A program made the position numbers and the translations under genes. Below the pieces are notes generated by a model. It was not told where the DNA came from. It made no database searches and saw only the letters and a program-made list of their open reading frames with translations. From assembly GCA_028822935.1 (NCBI GenBank), contig JAPKCM010000010.1, positions 1 through 64,000 of the forward strand: 64,000 bases of DNA, in the 5' to 3' direction. The stretch is from Akkermansiaceae bacterium (GTDB lineage: Bacteria; Verrucomicrobiota; Verrucomicrobiia; Verrucomicrobiales; Akkermansiaceae). Below are positions 9,713 to 19,150 of this stretch, one piece after another. How positions within the stretch are numbered: position 1 is the stretch's first letter; every line of letters starts with the position of its first letter.

Positions 9713-10663
9713 TGTCTTCTTGTCTTTGAAGATGATCTCTCTCCGATTACCGTGCTGTGTGTGTTTTCGGTTGATGCAGTGCAGCTCTAGGTCAGCGAGA
9801 GTTTCAGTGAGCTTCATATCGACCCAGCCATGGGCAAGGCCTTTTCCGAAATAGTAGCTGACTGCCGGTTGGTTAATGAGATGGAGATGATCCCGTTGAT
9901 CATGCTGCCATTCATGCGTGTGACCATAGAAATAGGCCTTGGCATGCTTTCGTTCGGCAAGAAGTTTCAACAGGGACGGTCCATCACGCATGCCCTTGAT
10001 GGGACGCACGCCGCGGTTGTTATACGGGTTGTAGTGACTAAAGATGAGGGCGGGCTTATCCGCTCGTTCGTCGAGCTGTTTGGCGACCCAGTTCAGCTGT
10101 TTGTCTCCTAGGGATCCATTTCCTGAATCCAGCAGGATGAGGTTCGCGTGTGGCAGTTCAATCACGTCCGCTTGAAGGCCCATCTGCTCTTTCTTAAGAA
10201 ACGGGATCAATTTCCACAAATTCTCACGATTGTCGTGATTGCCGATTGTCACATGAATGGTGATGCCCGCGGCACGAATCGGCTCCACAAGCTTGAGAAA
10301 CTGTTTATACTCGGCTTCACTACCCCTGCCGAAGGTGCAGTCGCCGTTGACGATCAGGTGAGCGGGTCGAGGATTGAGTGCGATTACGCTCTTGGCCGTC
10401 TGCACAAGGCAGTTCGTCATATTCACGCTTTCATGCTCGGACTCCTTGACCGGCGAACCAGGCCACTTCGTACCCGGGTAGACACGGTTTGGATCGGCAC
10501 TGATGTGCGTATCCGCAAGCAAGGCAACTCGGTTTTGGTCCACCTCAACACGTTCGCTCTCCGCGGCTGCCAACGCGCGCGAGGTCATTATCGCAGTGCT
10601 GCCAAGAGCGAGCGAGCCCTGAATGAATTGACGACGAGTGATTGGTGGGAGAATGATGGGCAT
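9710..10663 (-). CDS. Metallophosphoesterase, Tat-like secreted
   Basis: RRQFIQGSLALG signal; LLADTHIS, NGDCTFG, GNHDN and YGHTHEW metallophosphoesterase motifs. Confidence 0.85.
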   Translation of the reverse strand: MPIILPPITRRQFIQGSLALGSTAIMTSRALAAAESERVEVDQNRVALLADTHISADPNRVYPGTKWPGSPVKESEHESVNMTNCLVQTAKSVIALNPRPAHLIVNGDCTFGRGSEAEYKQFLKLVEPIRAAGITIHVTIGNHDNRENLWKLIPFLKKEQMGLQADVIELPHANLILLDSGNGSLGDKQLNWVAKQLDERADKPALIFSHYNPYNNRGVRPIKGMRDGPSLLKLLAERKHAKAYFYGHTHEWQHDQRDHLHLINQPAVSYYFGKGLAHGWVDMKLTETLADLELHCINRKHTQHGNRREIIFKDKKT

Positions 10664-10736
10664 TTTGAACTTTCTTGGGTTGAGTGGGTGAGTGGTGATT
10701 TACTCTACCGCCTGACTGCAAGGAATCTTCCCTGAG

Positions 10737-11636
10737 CTATTCCTTTTCAGCAGCCATTTTCTTCATCTCCGCGACCCGTGTGCGAACCGCTTGGTAGGGG
10801 TCCGCTTTGTGGGGGCGGTGATTCGGATCGACATACTTGGCGAGATCGCGCATCGCAATCACGGTGCAGCCCTCGTCCTTGAGATACTGCATGTCCTTTT
10901 CAAAATCTTTGAGGTCAGTATTGACCCAGGGATGCTCGATGGCGGGGATGCCGTGAAAGCAGAGCACGGTGATCTTTCCGTTCTCGGCCTGATCGACCGC
11001 CCATTTGAGGTCTTCCATTTTCCAATCGGGTCCGGCGTAGCCGGTGGTGGGAACAAGGAGAGGATCGTCGACTTTGGGATCATAGGCCGGACCTCTTGCT
11101 CCTTTGCCGGGGTCTTTGTATTCGGGCCCCACACCGCGTCGGGCAAAAAGAAAGCCATGCTTCTCCAACACTTTCACGGAGGCATGATTGTCCTGAAATC
11201 CAGGGAAGCAGAACGTCACCGGTTTGGTGATTTTATTTTCGGCACAACGCTTGTCGATGTGTGCGAGCGATGCCTCAAACTCCTCCGCTTTTAAGCGAGT
11301 GACGTTGCGGTGATGCTGGGTGTGGTTTCCAATTTCGTAGCCCATTTCGTGGAGTTGGCGAATCTGCTCCCAGGAGAGGTAGTTCTGCGGGTTCTTGAGA
11401 AAGCCTAATCCCTCGGTGACATAGAAGGTGGCGCCAAATCCGTGTTTCTTCAGCACCTTGGGCACGTTGTCGAAGTCAGACTTGTTGCCGTCGTCGAAAG
11501 TCAGGACCACGAGCTTGTCCGGGATGGGGAGCAATTTTCGGGTCGGCTTCGGCTTCCCTTTGTCAGCGGAAAGAGCGGTCAGGACGAGAGCCAATCCGAA
11601 AAGGAGGATCAGCGGAGGTAAAATTTGGTTTTTCAT
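10737..11636 (-). CDS. Polysaccharide deacetylase family protein
   Basis: LVVLTFDDGNKSDF, GFGATFYVTEG, GYEIGNHTQHH motifs of the NodB homology domain. Confidence 0.87.
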   Translation of the reverse strand: MKNQILPPLILLFGLALVLTALSADKGKPKPTRKLLPIPDKLVVLTFDDGNKSDFDNVPKVLKKHGFGATFYVTEGLGFLKNPQNYLSWEQIRQLHEMGYEIGNHTQHHRNVTRLKAEEFEASLAHIDKRCAENKITKPVTFCFPGFQDNHASVKVLEKHGFLFARRGVGPEYKDPGKGARGPAYDPKVDDPLLVPTTGYAGPDWKMEDLKWAVDQAENGKITVLCFHGIPAIEHPWVNTDLKDFEKDMQYLKDEGCTVIAMRDLAKYVDPNHRPHKADPYQAVRTRVAEMKKMAAEKE

Positions 11637-11686
11637 AATCGGTCCAGTCTACAGTTGGCAGGTCCTCAGGCCATCAAGCAAATCAC

Positions 11687-14600
11687 TTACTTCTCCTGCA
11701 GCAGTTCAATCTGATCAAACCAAACGGGACCACCCATCGCGGTTGGAGCGATGCCGGTGAGGGTGAAATCCCCGAAATCCTTCCACATGTCCCGGGTCAC
11801 CACGGTCCAGTCGGAGGGGCTTTCAGCGGCCACTTGAGTGGCTTCCCACGGGGTGGTGTTTTTGCCGCTGAAATACCGCCGCTTTGGGTTGTCCGCCGCC
11901 GGCCAGCTTCCATTGTCGGCAAGTTCGATCAGCACGCCATCCACCTTGGGTGATTTCCAGGCGAGGCGGAGATAACGATACTCTCCGGGGCCGGGATTTT
12001 CCCGGATCGCGAATGCCCAACCCGGAATTCGCACCGAGTATCTCTGTGAATGGGAAAGGCGCAGGGAGGCCGATCCGGAATACTTGTCCGAGGTGACGAT
12101 GGTGGCAGTCCCGCTTCCCTCTTTGAGCAGATCCACAAATCCCGGGGCGTCGTCAAAGAGCACCCTGCGCGATGGGAGTTTCTTCAGCCAGGAGATCACA
12201 TTGGCGACATCACCGGGACTGAGGGCCTCGCGAAGCGTCTCGGGCATGAGTGAAATCGGAAGTGATTTGAGCGAGCGAATATCCTTACGAAGAACGTCTA
12301 CTCTCTGCCCGCCTGGCAGACTCAGAGTCAGGCTTCCCGCTGATTCGTGGGCAAGGATGCCCACCGTGATTCTGCCGTCGCTGGTCTCGACGGTGTAGGT
12401 TTCATGTCCCGCCACGATTTTGTCGCTCGGCGCCAGGATATCATGCACCATCGTTTGTTCTGCCCGGCGAAACTCCGAAGTGAGATCCGGGCCAACCGCA
12501 AAGCCGATCCCATTTGCTTGATGACAGAGAGCACAGTGGAGGCTGAAGAGTTTTCGCCCGGCGACCGGGTCACGTTTTTGTGCAAGCGCCGCGAGGAATC
12601 TCTTGACGGTGCGCTCGTCTACCGAGCGCGGAACTGTGAGTATTTTCTTCGCTCGTGCCGCGATCTTTGCGTCGGGATGTTCACGCAGGGAATTTCGTTG
12701 GATGGTATTCAGCGCGGATGCCTCGAGAATCTTTTGCTCCAGGGCTTCGATCACGACGACTAAGTTATCGCGTCTGGCGAAAGCGCTCTTAAGAATCTCC
12801 CTGCGTAGAGACGGCGTGGCTGCTGGATAAGCTCGCAGCAGGGCGGCAGCGATACTGACGTCTCTTTCGGCGCTCAATCCCCTGACGGCAGCGAGGCGCT
12901 GTTCGACTGGCAATTGCAGGTCACCAACTTCCGCGAGAGCCGTTTTGAGCCGCTTGGCGCGCTCGGATGTTGATTCCAGTTGCAGCACCCGCGTCAACTC
13001 GAGCGCGGAGACCCGAACGTCGCCCTCTGTGCTGACGGTAAGCTTTGCGAGCGCTTCCCGGGCCTTCGGTGAGAGATTGATACTGGTAGTCGATTTTAAC
13101 GATGCGAGCAGCCCCTGGAGACACTTCTGTCGCAATGCACGGTCTTCGATGGCTGCGACATTCTCGATCGTTGTGGAAAGCTCTTCCGGCTCGCGTCGCG
13201 TCGCGACCGCGCGGCAGAGTCGCGCGATGAGTCCGCGTGCCTGGCCGAGTTCCCTCGGTTTTTCCAGTAGTGAAATCAGCATTTGGTCGCAACGTCCGCC
13301 GAGTGAACTGAGAATGGCACCGTCCAGCCATTTTTCGTTGCCGTGTTGTCTGGCCAAGCGTGATAGCCCGGACAGGGCGCTCTCGTCGCTGCTTTCCCCC
13401 AGAGATAATGCGAGTTGAAGGCGAACGATTGAAGATTCGTCATCCAACAAAGCGATGGCCTCTTTTAGAAGAGACGGGTTGTCATTGAATCGACTTTCCG
13501 CAAGACGCAAAGCGTGTCGGCGGACACCTGGTTCACCGTGATTGAGTCCAGATTTGAGGACTTGGTCGGTGAGGCCACGAAGCCCATCCAGGGTGTAGAG
13601 CACGTTGATCGCGGCCGCCGAACTGTCGGCTTTCATCGAGTGCCCGAGCGCGCGAAGCGTTGGGGCATCGATCTGGTCTGCGCGTTTTTCGAGCAGGAGG
13701 CGGCGGGCGGTTTGACGTCTCCAGAAATGGGGGCTGGTCACTTCACCTGCCAAGGCAAGGGGATCGAGCGTTGACATATCGACGGGGCCCGCTTTTGGCA
13801 TGCTCTCATGAACCAAGCGCCAGACCCGACCGTGGTCTTTCCCATTATCGAGGCCATATTGCTGTTGCAGATAGCGTGGAATTGCCGAGTAGTCTTCAAT
13901 GATTTCTCGATAATAGTCGGCCACCCACACTCCGCCGAACGGGCCGATGGAAAGGTGAATGGGATGAAACCAGATGTCACGGGAAGCCAAAAATTCCGAT
14001 TGCTCCTCGCCAGGTGGGCGGCGCAGTTTCAGGAGTGAACCCTCCCGCGACACGGTGGCGCGATGAACAAAATTTTGGGCCGGAGCGCAAGCGAGCAACT
14101 GTCCCTCCAGACCGGGCAGGGCGATATCCTGATAAAAAAGAGGCGAGCAAGCCGAGGTGAAATATCCATTGGGCTTCGATTCCGTCGCGCCATAACGGTC
14201 CTTGTAGTATTTGTTGAACCCGGGATCGGCGGCGCGTCTTGTGCGCCAGGGATGGGCCTCGCTGATGGGATAGCATTGATTGTAGTTTGCCGCTCCAACT
14301 CGCCCTGCTCCTACCGCGACGTCCGGATTCCGGGACAGGGAATTCCAGGGGAGTGGCGCGATCTGGATGCCGGGGGTTTGAGTGGAAATGACAAAGCGGT
14401 CGCCTTCCCCGGTAAAGGTGAATCCGTAGGTCCCCGTGTGACCGCTGACCGCTTCAATGGCCGAACCATCCGCCTTGAAGCGAAACCCGCTGACCGGGAG
14501 ATCGACCTCTTGCTCTAGCTTGGGTCCGGAAATTCGGCCTCCCTGTCCGCCATCAACATAGATCCAGTTGTCCGGGCCCCACTGTGGAGAGTTGATACGG

Positions 14601-15178
14601 CGCTCGATAATGCCAGTCTTGAACCCGGTAAACAATCTCTTCCGAATCCTGGCCTTTCCGTCGCCGTCGGGGTCCGCAAGAAACACGATGTGGGGAGCAC
14701 AAACGGCGATGATGCCACCGTTGGCCGGACAGATCCCCATGCAGGCAGGGAGCTTGTCAGCCAGCACCTGAGCCTTGTCCATGACGCCATCACCGTTGGT
14801 ATCGATGAGCCGCTTCACCGTTCCGGTCTGCTCTTTCTCCGCCTTCCGAATCGCTTCGGCGGGAGCGGCAAGGCGCCTGACTACCTTGTCCAATTGACCG
14901 GTCTTGTTCAGTTCCTCGATGTCGTATTGGCCCTCCAGATTGTAGCCGTGCAATTCAGAGACAAAAAGGTGGCCCTTTTCATCCCAACACATTCCGGAGG
15001 GTTGGCGGATCAATGGCTCAGAGGCAACCAACTCCAACCGAAACCCCTCCGGAACTTCGAAGAGCTTTGCGCTCTCGGCCGGTGGCAATGGCTTCGGTGC
15101 GTCGCTGGGCTTTGTGATTTGCCCAATCGATATTTCTACGCTCCCGAGGATTGAGGCAATAAGAAGGAACTTTTTCAT
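11687..15178 (-). CDS. PVC-type CxxCH heme-binding protein: beta-propeller dehydrogenase-like, helical repeats, cytochrome c, extra C-terminal beta-rich domain
   Basis: LFEVPEGFRLELVASEPLIRQPSGMCWDEKGHLFVSELHGYN; CALCHQANGIGFAVGPDLTS. Start reassigned to MKKFLLIASILGSVEISIGQ at 15178; the ORF-track extension to 15529 overlaps the neighbouring gene and is not signal-like. Confidence 0.85.
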   Translation of the reverse strand: MKKFLLIASILGSVEISIGQITKPSDAPKPLPPAESAKLFEVPEGFRLELVASEPLIRQPSGMCWDEKGHLFVSELHGYNLEGQYDIEELNKTGQLDKVVRRLAAPAEAIRKAEKEQTGTVKRLIDTNGDGVMDKAQVLADKLPACMGICPANGGIIAVCAPHIVFLADPDGDGKARIRKRLFTGFKTGIIERRINSPQWGPDNWIYVDGGQGGRISGPKLEQEVDLPVSGFRFKADGSAIEAVSGHTGTYGFTFTGEGDRFVISTQTPGIQIAPLPWNSLSRNPDVAVGAGRVGAANYNQCYPISEAHPWRTRRAADPGFNKYYKDRYGATESKPNGYFTSACSPLFYQDIALPGLEGQLLACAPAQNFVHRATVSREGSLLKLRRPPGEEQSEFLASRDIWFHPIHLSIGPFGGVWVADYYREIIEDYSAIPRYLQQQYGLDNGKDHGRVWRLVHESMPKAGPVDMSTLDPLALAGEVTSPHFWRRQTARRLLLEKRADQIDAPTLRALGHSMKADSSAAAINVLYTLDGLRGLTDQVLKSGLNHGEPGVRRHALRLAESRFNDNPSLLKEAIALLDDESSIVRLQLALSLGESSDESALSGLSRLARQHGNEKWLDGAILSSLGGRCDQMLISLLEKPRELGQARGLIARLCRAVATRREPEELSTTIENVAAIEDRALRQKCLQGLLASLKSTTSINLSPKAREALAKLTVSTEGDVRVSALELTRVLQLESTSERAKRLKTALAEVGDLQLPVEQRLAAVRGLSAERDVSIAAALLRAYPAATPSLRREILKSAFARRDNLVVVIEALEQKILEASALNTIQRNSLREHPDAKIAARAKKILTVPRSVDERTVKRFLAALAQKRDPVAGRKLFSLHCALCHQANGIGFAVGPDLTSEFRRAEQTMVHDILAPSDKIVAGHETYTVETSDGRITVGILAHESAGSLTLSLPGGQRVDVLRKDIRSLKSLPISLMPETLREALSPGDVANVISWLKKLPSRRVLFDDAPGFVDLLKEGSGTATIVTSDKYSGSASLRLSHSQRYSVRIPGWAFAIRENPGPGEYRYLRLAWKSPKVDGVLIELADNGSWPAADNPKRRYFSGKNTTPWEATQVAAESPSDWTVVTRDMWKDFGDFTLTGIAPTAMGGPVWFDQIELLQEK

Positions 15179-15350
15179 TTTTTCTTTTTTCAGGAAATGC
15201 TTGTGATCAGTGAGCCCGATCGACTCCGATAACGGAGGGCCGATCTTACCAGGATGAACCACGATTTCAAGATCATCGTTCCGTGAGGTGCTTGTCTGCA
15301 AAGTTGAGAGACTGCTTCCAGGTATTTCACGGGGACGCAGCGTAGCGCGT

Positions 15351-18300
15351 CTATTCCCCATTGAGCCCGAAAAGGTAAGCCAACAAATCCACCACCTCCT
15401 TCTGCGACAGCCCTTGCGCAGTCGGCGGCATGAGGCTTCCGATGTTGTCGCGCTTGGCGATGGCGTCGGCTCGGAGCTCATGCATTGCCCCCGTCGCGAA
15501 ATCGCGCACCAGCACCACGCCTTCGTCACGGCTCTTCTGCTCGTAGCCCTGCAAGACCGTGCCGTCCTTCTTCGTAAAACGCCGCAGGGCGAATCCCTCC
15601 TTCACCTGCTTGCTTGGCCACAGTAATTCTGTCACGATGCGCTCGGGCGGCACGCCGCTACCGACAGCCGACAAATCGGGGCCGATCCTGCCGCCGGCAT
15701 CACCGACTTTGTGGCACGATGCACAGGCCATCACGACCGCTTTGAAATGTCTTTCGCCCTTCGCCGCATCGCCCACGCGCGCGGCCGCGACGAGTTGATC
15801 GATCAATGCCTCGCTATATTCGTAGCCGCCAGGACCCACACCCGCGAGCCGGTCGAGCGCCGCGCCGAGGTGTTTGTCGACGAGCCCGGTGGCGATCCAT
15901 TTGGTGCGCAGAATCGTCCCCTGCAGTTCATCAATCGGCCTCCCCTCCAGCTGCTCCGCCAACTTCTCGGCCGCGCCTTGCTTGGCGGCAAACGCCGCAA
16001 AGATCTCGCCGACGGCACCGGTGTGCCGGACGTGCTCCAGTAGTTCTGCGGCGCGCGCGACCGCCGTGTCGGGATCGATGTCGAGCATCGACGCGAAGGC
16101 CGCTGGCTCGTACGCTCCCGCATATTGATTGAGTTCCTCCATCGCCTCCTCGCCCCAAAGCGCGCCATAGGCGAGGATCGCTGCCGCGCGCAGTTCACTG
16201 CCGGGCTTTCCAGTCGAGGCAGCTGTCCGCGCTGCCCCGCGCAGCTGCTCCACCTTCCAGACGCGCGCCAAATCCCAACCCGCCGCCTTCGCGGCATCGT
16301 CACCGACGTCGAGCGCCTTCTCGAGCAGATCGACATGCGCAAACTCCGGACGGTCGAGCTTGGCGAGTTCGCGCAGCAATCCGGCGGCCGGCGGATCCAG
16401 CGCCAGCGCAAAGCCGACGTCCCTCGGCTCGCCAACGGCGAGCAACACACGCGCGAGAGCCACTCTCGCCCCGCCCTCGATACCCCCGCCCTCGAGCACC
16501 CCGCGGATCTCGCCTAACAACTCGTTGGAATCAGCCTCGCCGAGCACCCGCGCCAGGCCTCTGCTGCGACCGCCGAAGTCGAGCTCACCCCGTTTAAAGG
16601 CCGAGACCCAATGCGGCTTGAGGTGGTGGACGGCCTGTTTGAAGCCATACTTGATCCAGCGGTCCATCGGGCGTCCGGCGACCGAGGCCGCCACCAGCAC
16701 CGATTTGGCCTCGGGGATCTGCCCGGCGGCGAGCACCGCCTCCATGCGCACGCGCGGGTGGTCGTCGTCGGCGGCAATTTCGAGGAGATCGTGATGCCCC
16801 CAGCGGCCGGCAATGCGGGCCGCGTAGGCACGGCAGCGATGATCGTCGGACCCGAGCAGACGCTCCAGCAGCGGGCGATCTTCAAAACCACACCACACCG
16901 CAAGCCCGACCGCTTCGAGCAGGTCACGCCCCTCCCACTCCCGCACCGTATCGGGCAGTTTCTTGAGACTGCGTGCGGCGAGCACCTGCTTGGCTTTCTC
17001 GCGCCGCCACTGGTTGTCGGACTTGAGTTCAGCAATCAGGTCAACCTCCGACGCCTTGGTGAGCTTCGGCGTCTTCGCCGAGCTGCCCTTCTTCGCGACC
17101 CGCCAGATTCGCCCGTGGGTTTTGTCGCGTTCCGGGTGACGGTAGAAGTCGTCCTGGTGGCAGGTGATCGGATTGTACCAATCAACGACGTAGATTGCGC
17201 CGTCCGGGCCAAGTTTGACATCGATCGGACGGAAGTTGCGGTGCTTTGAACGCAGCAGCGGATCGACAAAGTCCACTTTGAATCCAGCGCCGTCTTCCAG
17301 CGTTCGAAAGCGCGTGACCTGGTTCTTCTTGTAGTCGCCCACCCCAAAGCTGCCGTCGCCGAGCTCGTCGATCCCCGCGTAGCCGCCCGGGTCGCCGATA
17401 CGTGGTAGGCGCAGGCGACGGTGAACTGGCACCGAAGCCGGTGTCAGGTAGGAAATACCGCCGGCGCCATCGATGACGAAGCTCTGCCCGTAGTCGTCAA
17501 AGCCGATGCCCCACGGATTGCCCGGCCCCATGAAATCGTCGAGCAGCGGGTCGAGCTTCAGCTCGCGCGGGCGCAGGCGGTAGACGCCGGCCTGGAAGAG
17601 CGACGACACGCCGAAGGGCGTCTCGACGCGTGATTCGATGCCGTCGCCTTGACTGAACCACAATTCGCCGCCGGGGCTCCACGCGAATCCGTTGCTCGTC
17701 TGGTGCGAGTCACCGTTGCCAAAGCCGCTGAGCAACAGCTTGCGCTTGCCCTCCCAGTCGAAGTGCACCAGCTCGGTGTTGTGGCCGATGTAGACCCCGT
17801 CGCCGCCGACCTCCATGCCGGTCGGGACGCTCAAGCCCTCCGCGAACACGCTCGACTCGTCGGCCACCCCGTCGCCATCAAGGTCGCGCAGGGCGATGAC
17901 TTTGTCGTTCGGCATCACTCCGGGCTCGATCTGCGGGTAGACCTCGGAGCAGGCAACAAACATGCGCCCGTCCGCGTCCCAGCGAACTGCCAGCGGGTTA
18001 GCGACGCCGTGCCGCTCGTCGGCGAACAGGTTCACTTCGTAGCCGTCGAGCACCTCGAACTGGGCGATTTCTTTGACGATGTCCGCATCGCCTGATCCGG
18101 TGTATTTTGGTGCCGGCTTCGGCTTGGGCACCTCGCCTTTGAAGATCATCTCCTCGGCGGCCGCGATCAGCGCCGGGAAGGTCTCCCACTCCTGTTTGAA
18201 TGACGGTAGGCCCTCGGCCGCATTGGAGAAGATACGTTTCGAATCGTCGCCGAAGAGGCACTTCCAATTCGCCGGTCGCCAGTAGTCATACCAGAGTCGG

Positions 18301-18899
18301 TGCTTCTCTTTGACCGCCGCGGTGAGATTCGCGGGTGCCTCCATCTGCATCGCCTTGATTTCGTCTTGGGACACGAACGGGATCGCGCGCTTTTCAGCCA
18401 ACGCGCGCACGGCGGCGCGGTAGTCCTCGAGTGCCGCGTCATCGGCATGCGCCCATTCAAAATCGGAGGGCTCGAGCAAGGTCAGCCGTCGACCGTTGGC
18501 GCCGAGCTGATCGAGAAGCTTTCGGTAATTCGTGACGAACTCGCTGAGACCCTCCTTGCCAGCGAGCGATTCGATCTTGCCGAACTGGACGATCACCATG
18601 GTGACGCTGAATCGCTTCAGCTGATCATCCCAGCTCCCGAACGCGTCCGAACGCCAGCGCCCGCGCACGGTGGCTTGGAAGCTCACCGTGTCGCCGTCCC
18701 ATGCGAAATCGCGAAACTTCGGCTCGGCCGCTTTAAATTTCCCGGTGAGCGCGGCTTCGAAGCGACCGTCGTTTTGCAGACGGACCAGGTCCGTGCCACC
18801 CGCGAAGGCAACGACCTCGCCCTCCATGAGTTCGATGGGAGCCGCAAGAGCCGCGCAAGGAATTGCGATAGATACGAAGGCTATCCTGAAGACATTCAT
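15351..18899 (-). CDS. PVC-type CxxCH heme-binding protein with N-terminal SGNH-like region, beta-propeller, helical repeats and cytochrome c
   Basis: FEVLDGYEVNLFADERHGVANPLAVRWDADGRMFVACSEVYPQ; CASCHKVGDAGGRIGPDLSAVG; signal peptide MNVFRIAFVSIAIPCAALAA. Confidence 0.87.
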   Translation of the reverse strand: MNVFRIAFVSIAIPCAALAAPIELMEGEVVAFAGGTDLVRLQNDGRFEAALTGKFKAAEPKFRDFAWDGDTVSFQATVRGRWRSDAFGSWDDQLKRFSVTMVIVQFGKIESLAGKEGLSEFVTNYRKLLDQLGANGRRLTLLEPSDFEWAHADDAALEDYRAAVRALAEKRAIPFVSQDEIKAMQMEAPANLTAAVKEKHRLWYDYWRPANWKCLFGDDSKRIFSNAAEGLPSFKQEWETFPALIAAAEEMIFKGEVPKPKPAPKYTGSGDADIVKEIAQFEVLDGYEVNLFADERHGVANPLAVRWDADGRMFVACSEVYPQIEPGVMPNDKVIALRDLDGDGVADESSVFAEGLSVPTGMEVGGDGVYIGHNTELVHFDWEGKRKLLLSGFGNGDSHQTSNGFAWSPGGELWFSQGDGIESRVETPFGVSSLFQAGVYRLRPRELKLDPLLDDFMGPGNPWGIGFDDYGQSFVIDGAGGISYLTPASVPVHRRLRLPRIGDPGGYAGIDELGDGSFGVGDYKKNQVTRFRTLEDGAGFKVDFVDPLLRSKHRNFRPIDVKLGPDGAIYVVDWYNPITCHQDDFYRHPERDKTHGRIWRVAKKGSSAKTPKLTKASEVDLIAELKSDNQWRREKAKQVLAARSLKKLPDTVREWEGRDLLEAVGLAVWCGFEDRPLLERLLGSDDHRCRAYAARIAGRWGHHDLLEIAADDDHPRVRMEAVLAAGQIPEAKSVLVAASVAGRPMDRWIKYGFKQAVHHLKPHWVSAFKRGELDFGGRSRGLARVLGEADSNELLGEIRGVLEGGGIEGGARVALARVLLAVGEPRDVGFALALDPPAAGLLRELAKLDRPEFAHVDLLEKALDVGDDAAKAAGWDLARVWKVEQLRGAARTAASTGKPGSELRAAAILAYGALWGEEAMEELNQYAGAYEPAAFASMLDIDPDTAVARAAELLEHVRHTGAVGEIFAAFAAKQGAAEKLAEQLEGRPIDELQGTILRTKWIATGLVDKHLGAALDRLAGVGPGGYEYSEALIDQLVAAARVGDAAKGERHFKAVVMACASCHKVGDAGGRIGPDLSAVGSGVPPERIVTELLWPSKQVKEGFALRRFTKKDGTVLQGYEQKSRDEGVVLVRDFATGAMHELRADAIAKRDNIGSLMPPTAQGLSQKEVVDLLAYLFGLNGE

Positions 18900-18934
18900 G
18901 CGGGGAAACTAGCAAAGTGGCGCTCGCGTAAAAC

Positions 18935-19150
18935 CTAAATCTGGCTCCACGATTTGCAGTCCTCTGCGCCAGCGAGATAAACGATCTCGGGTCGATACCG
19001 CCGCCAGTCCTCGAGATGAGAGGAGCGGGTGCTGGAGCAACTCGAGAGCGGCGCGATCCGCACACCACCTGATTGCTGGAAAATAACTTTTTTGACCTCG
19101 GCGCCTCTCGGATGGGGATTTGCACCTACAAGGATCGGCAGATCGTTCAA
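18935..19150 (-). CDS. Small ORF of unknown function or gene relic, TTG start overlapping the PhoD stop
   Basis: Reads (M)NDLPILVGANPHPRGAEVKKVIFQQSGGVRIAPLSSCSSTRSSHLEDWRRYRPEIVYLAGAEDCKSWSQI*; AGGAG lies just upstream of the TTG. Confidence 0.25.
   Translation of the reverse strand: MNDLPILVGANPHPRGAEVKKVIFQQSGGVRIAPLSSCSSTRSSHLEDWRRYRPEIVYLAGAEDCKSWSQI

Noticed and set aside
15179-15529. N-terminal 117 codons of ORF 11687..15529
   Set aside because: Arginine/serine-rich, no signal peptide, overlaps the 3' end of the 15351-18899 gene; a clear signal peptide starts at 15178.
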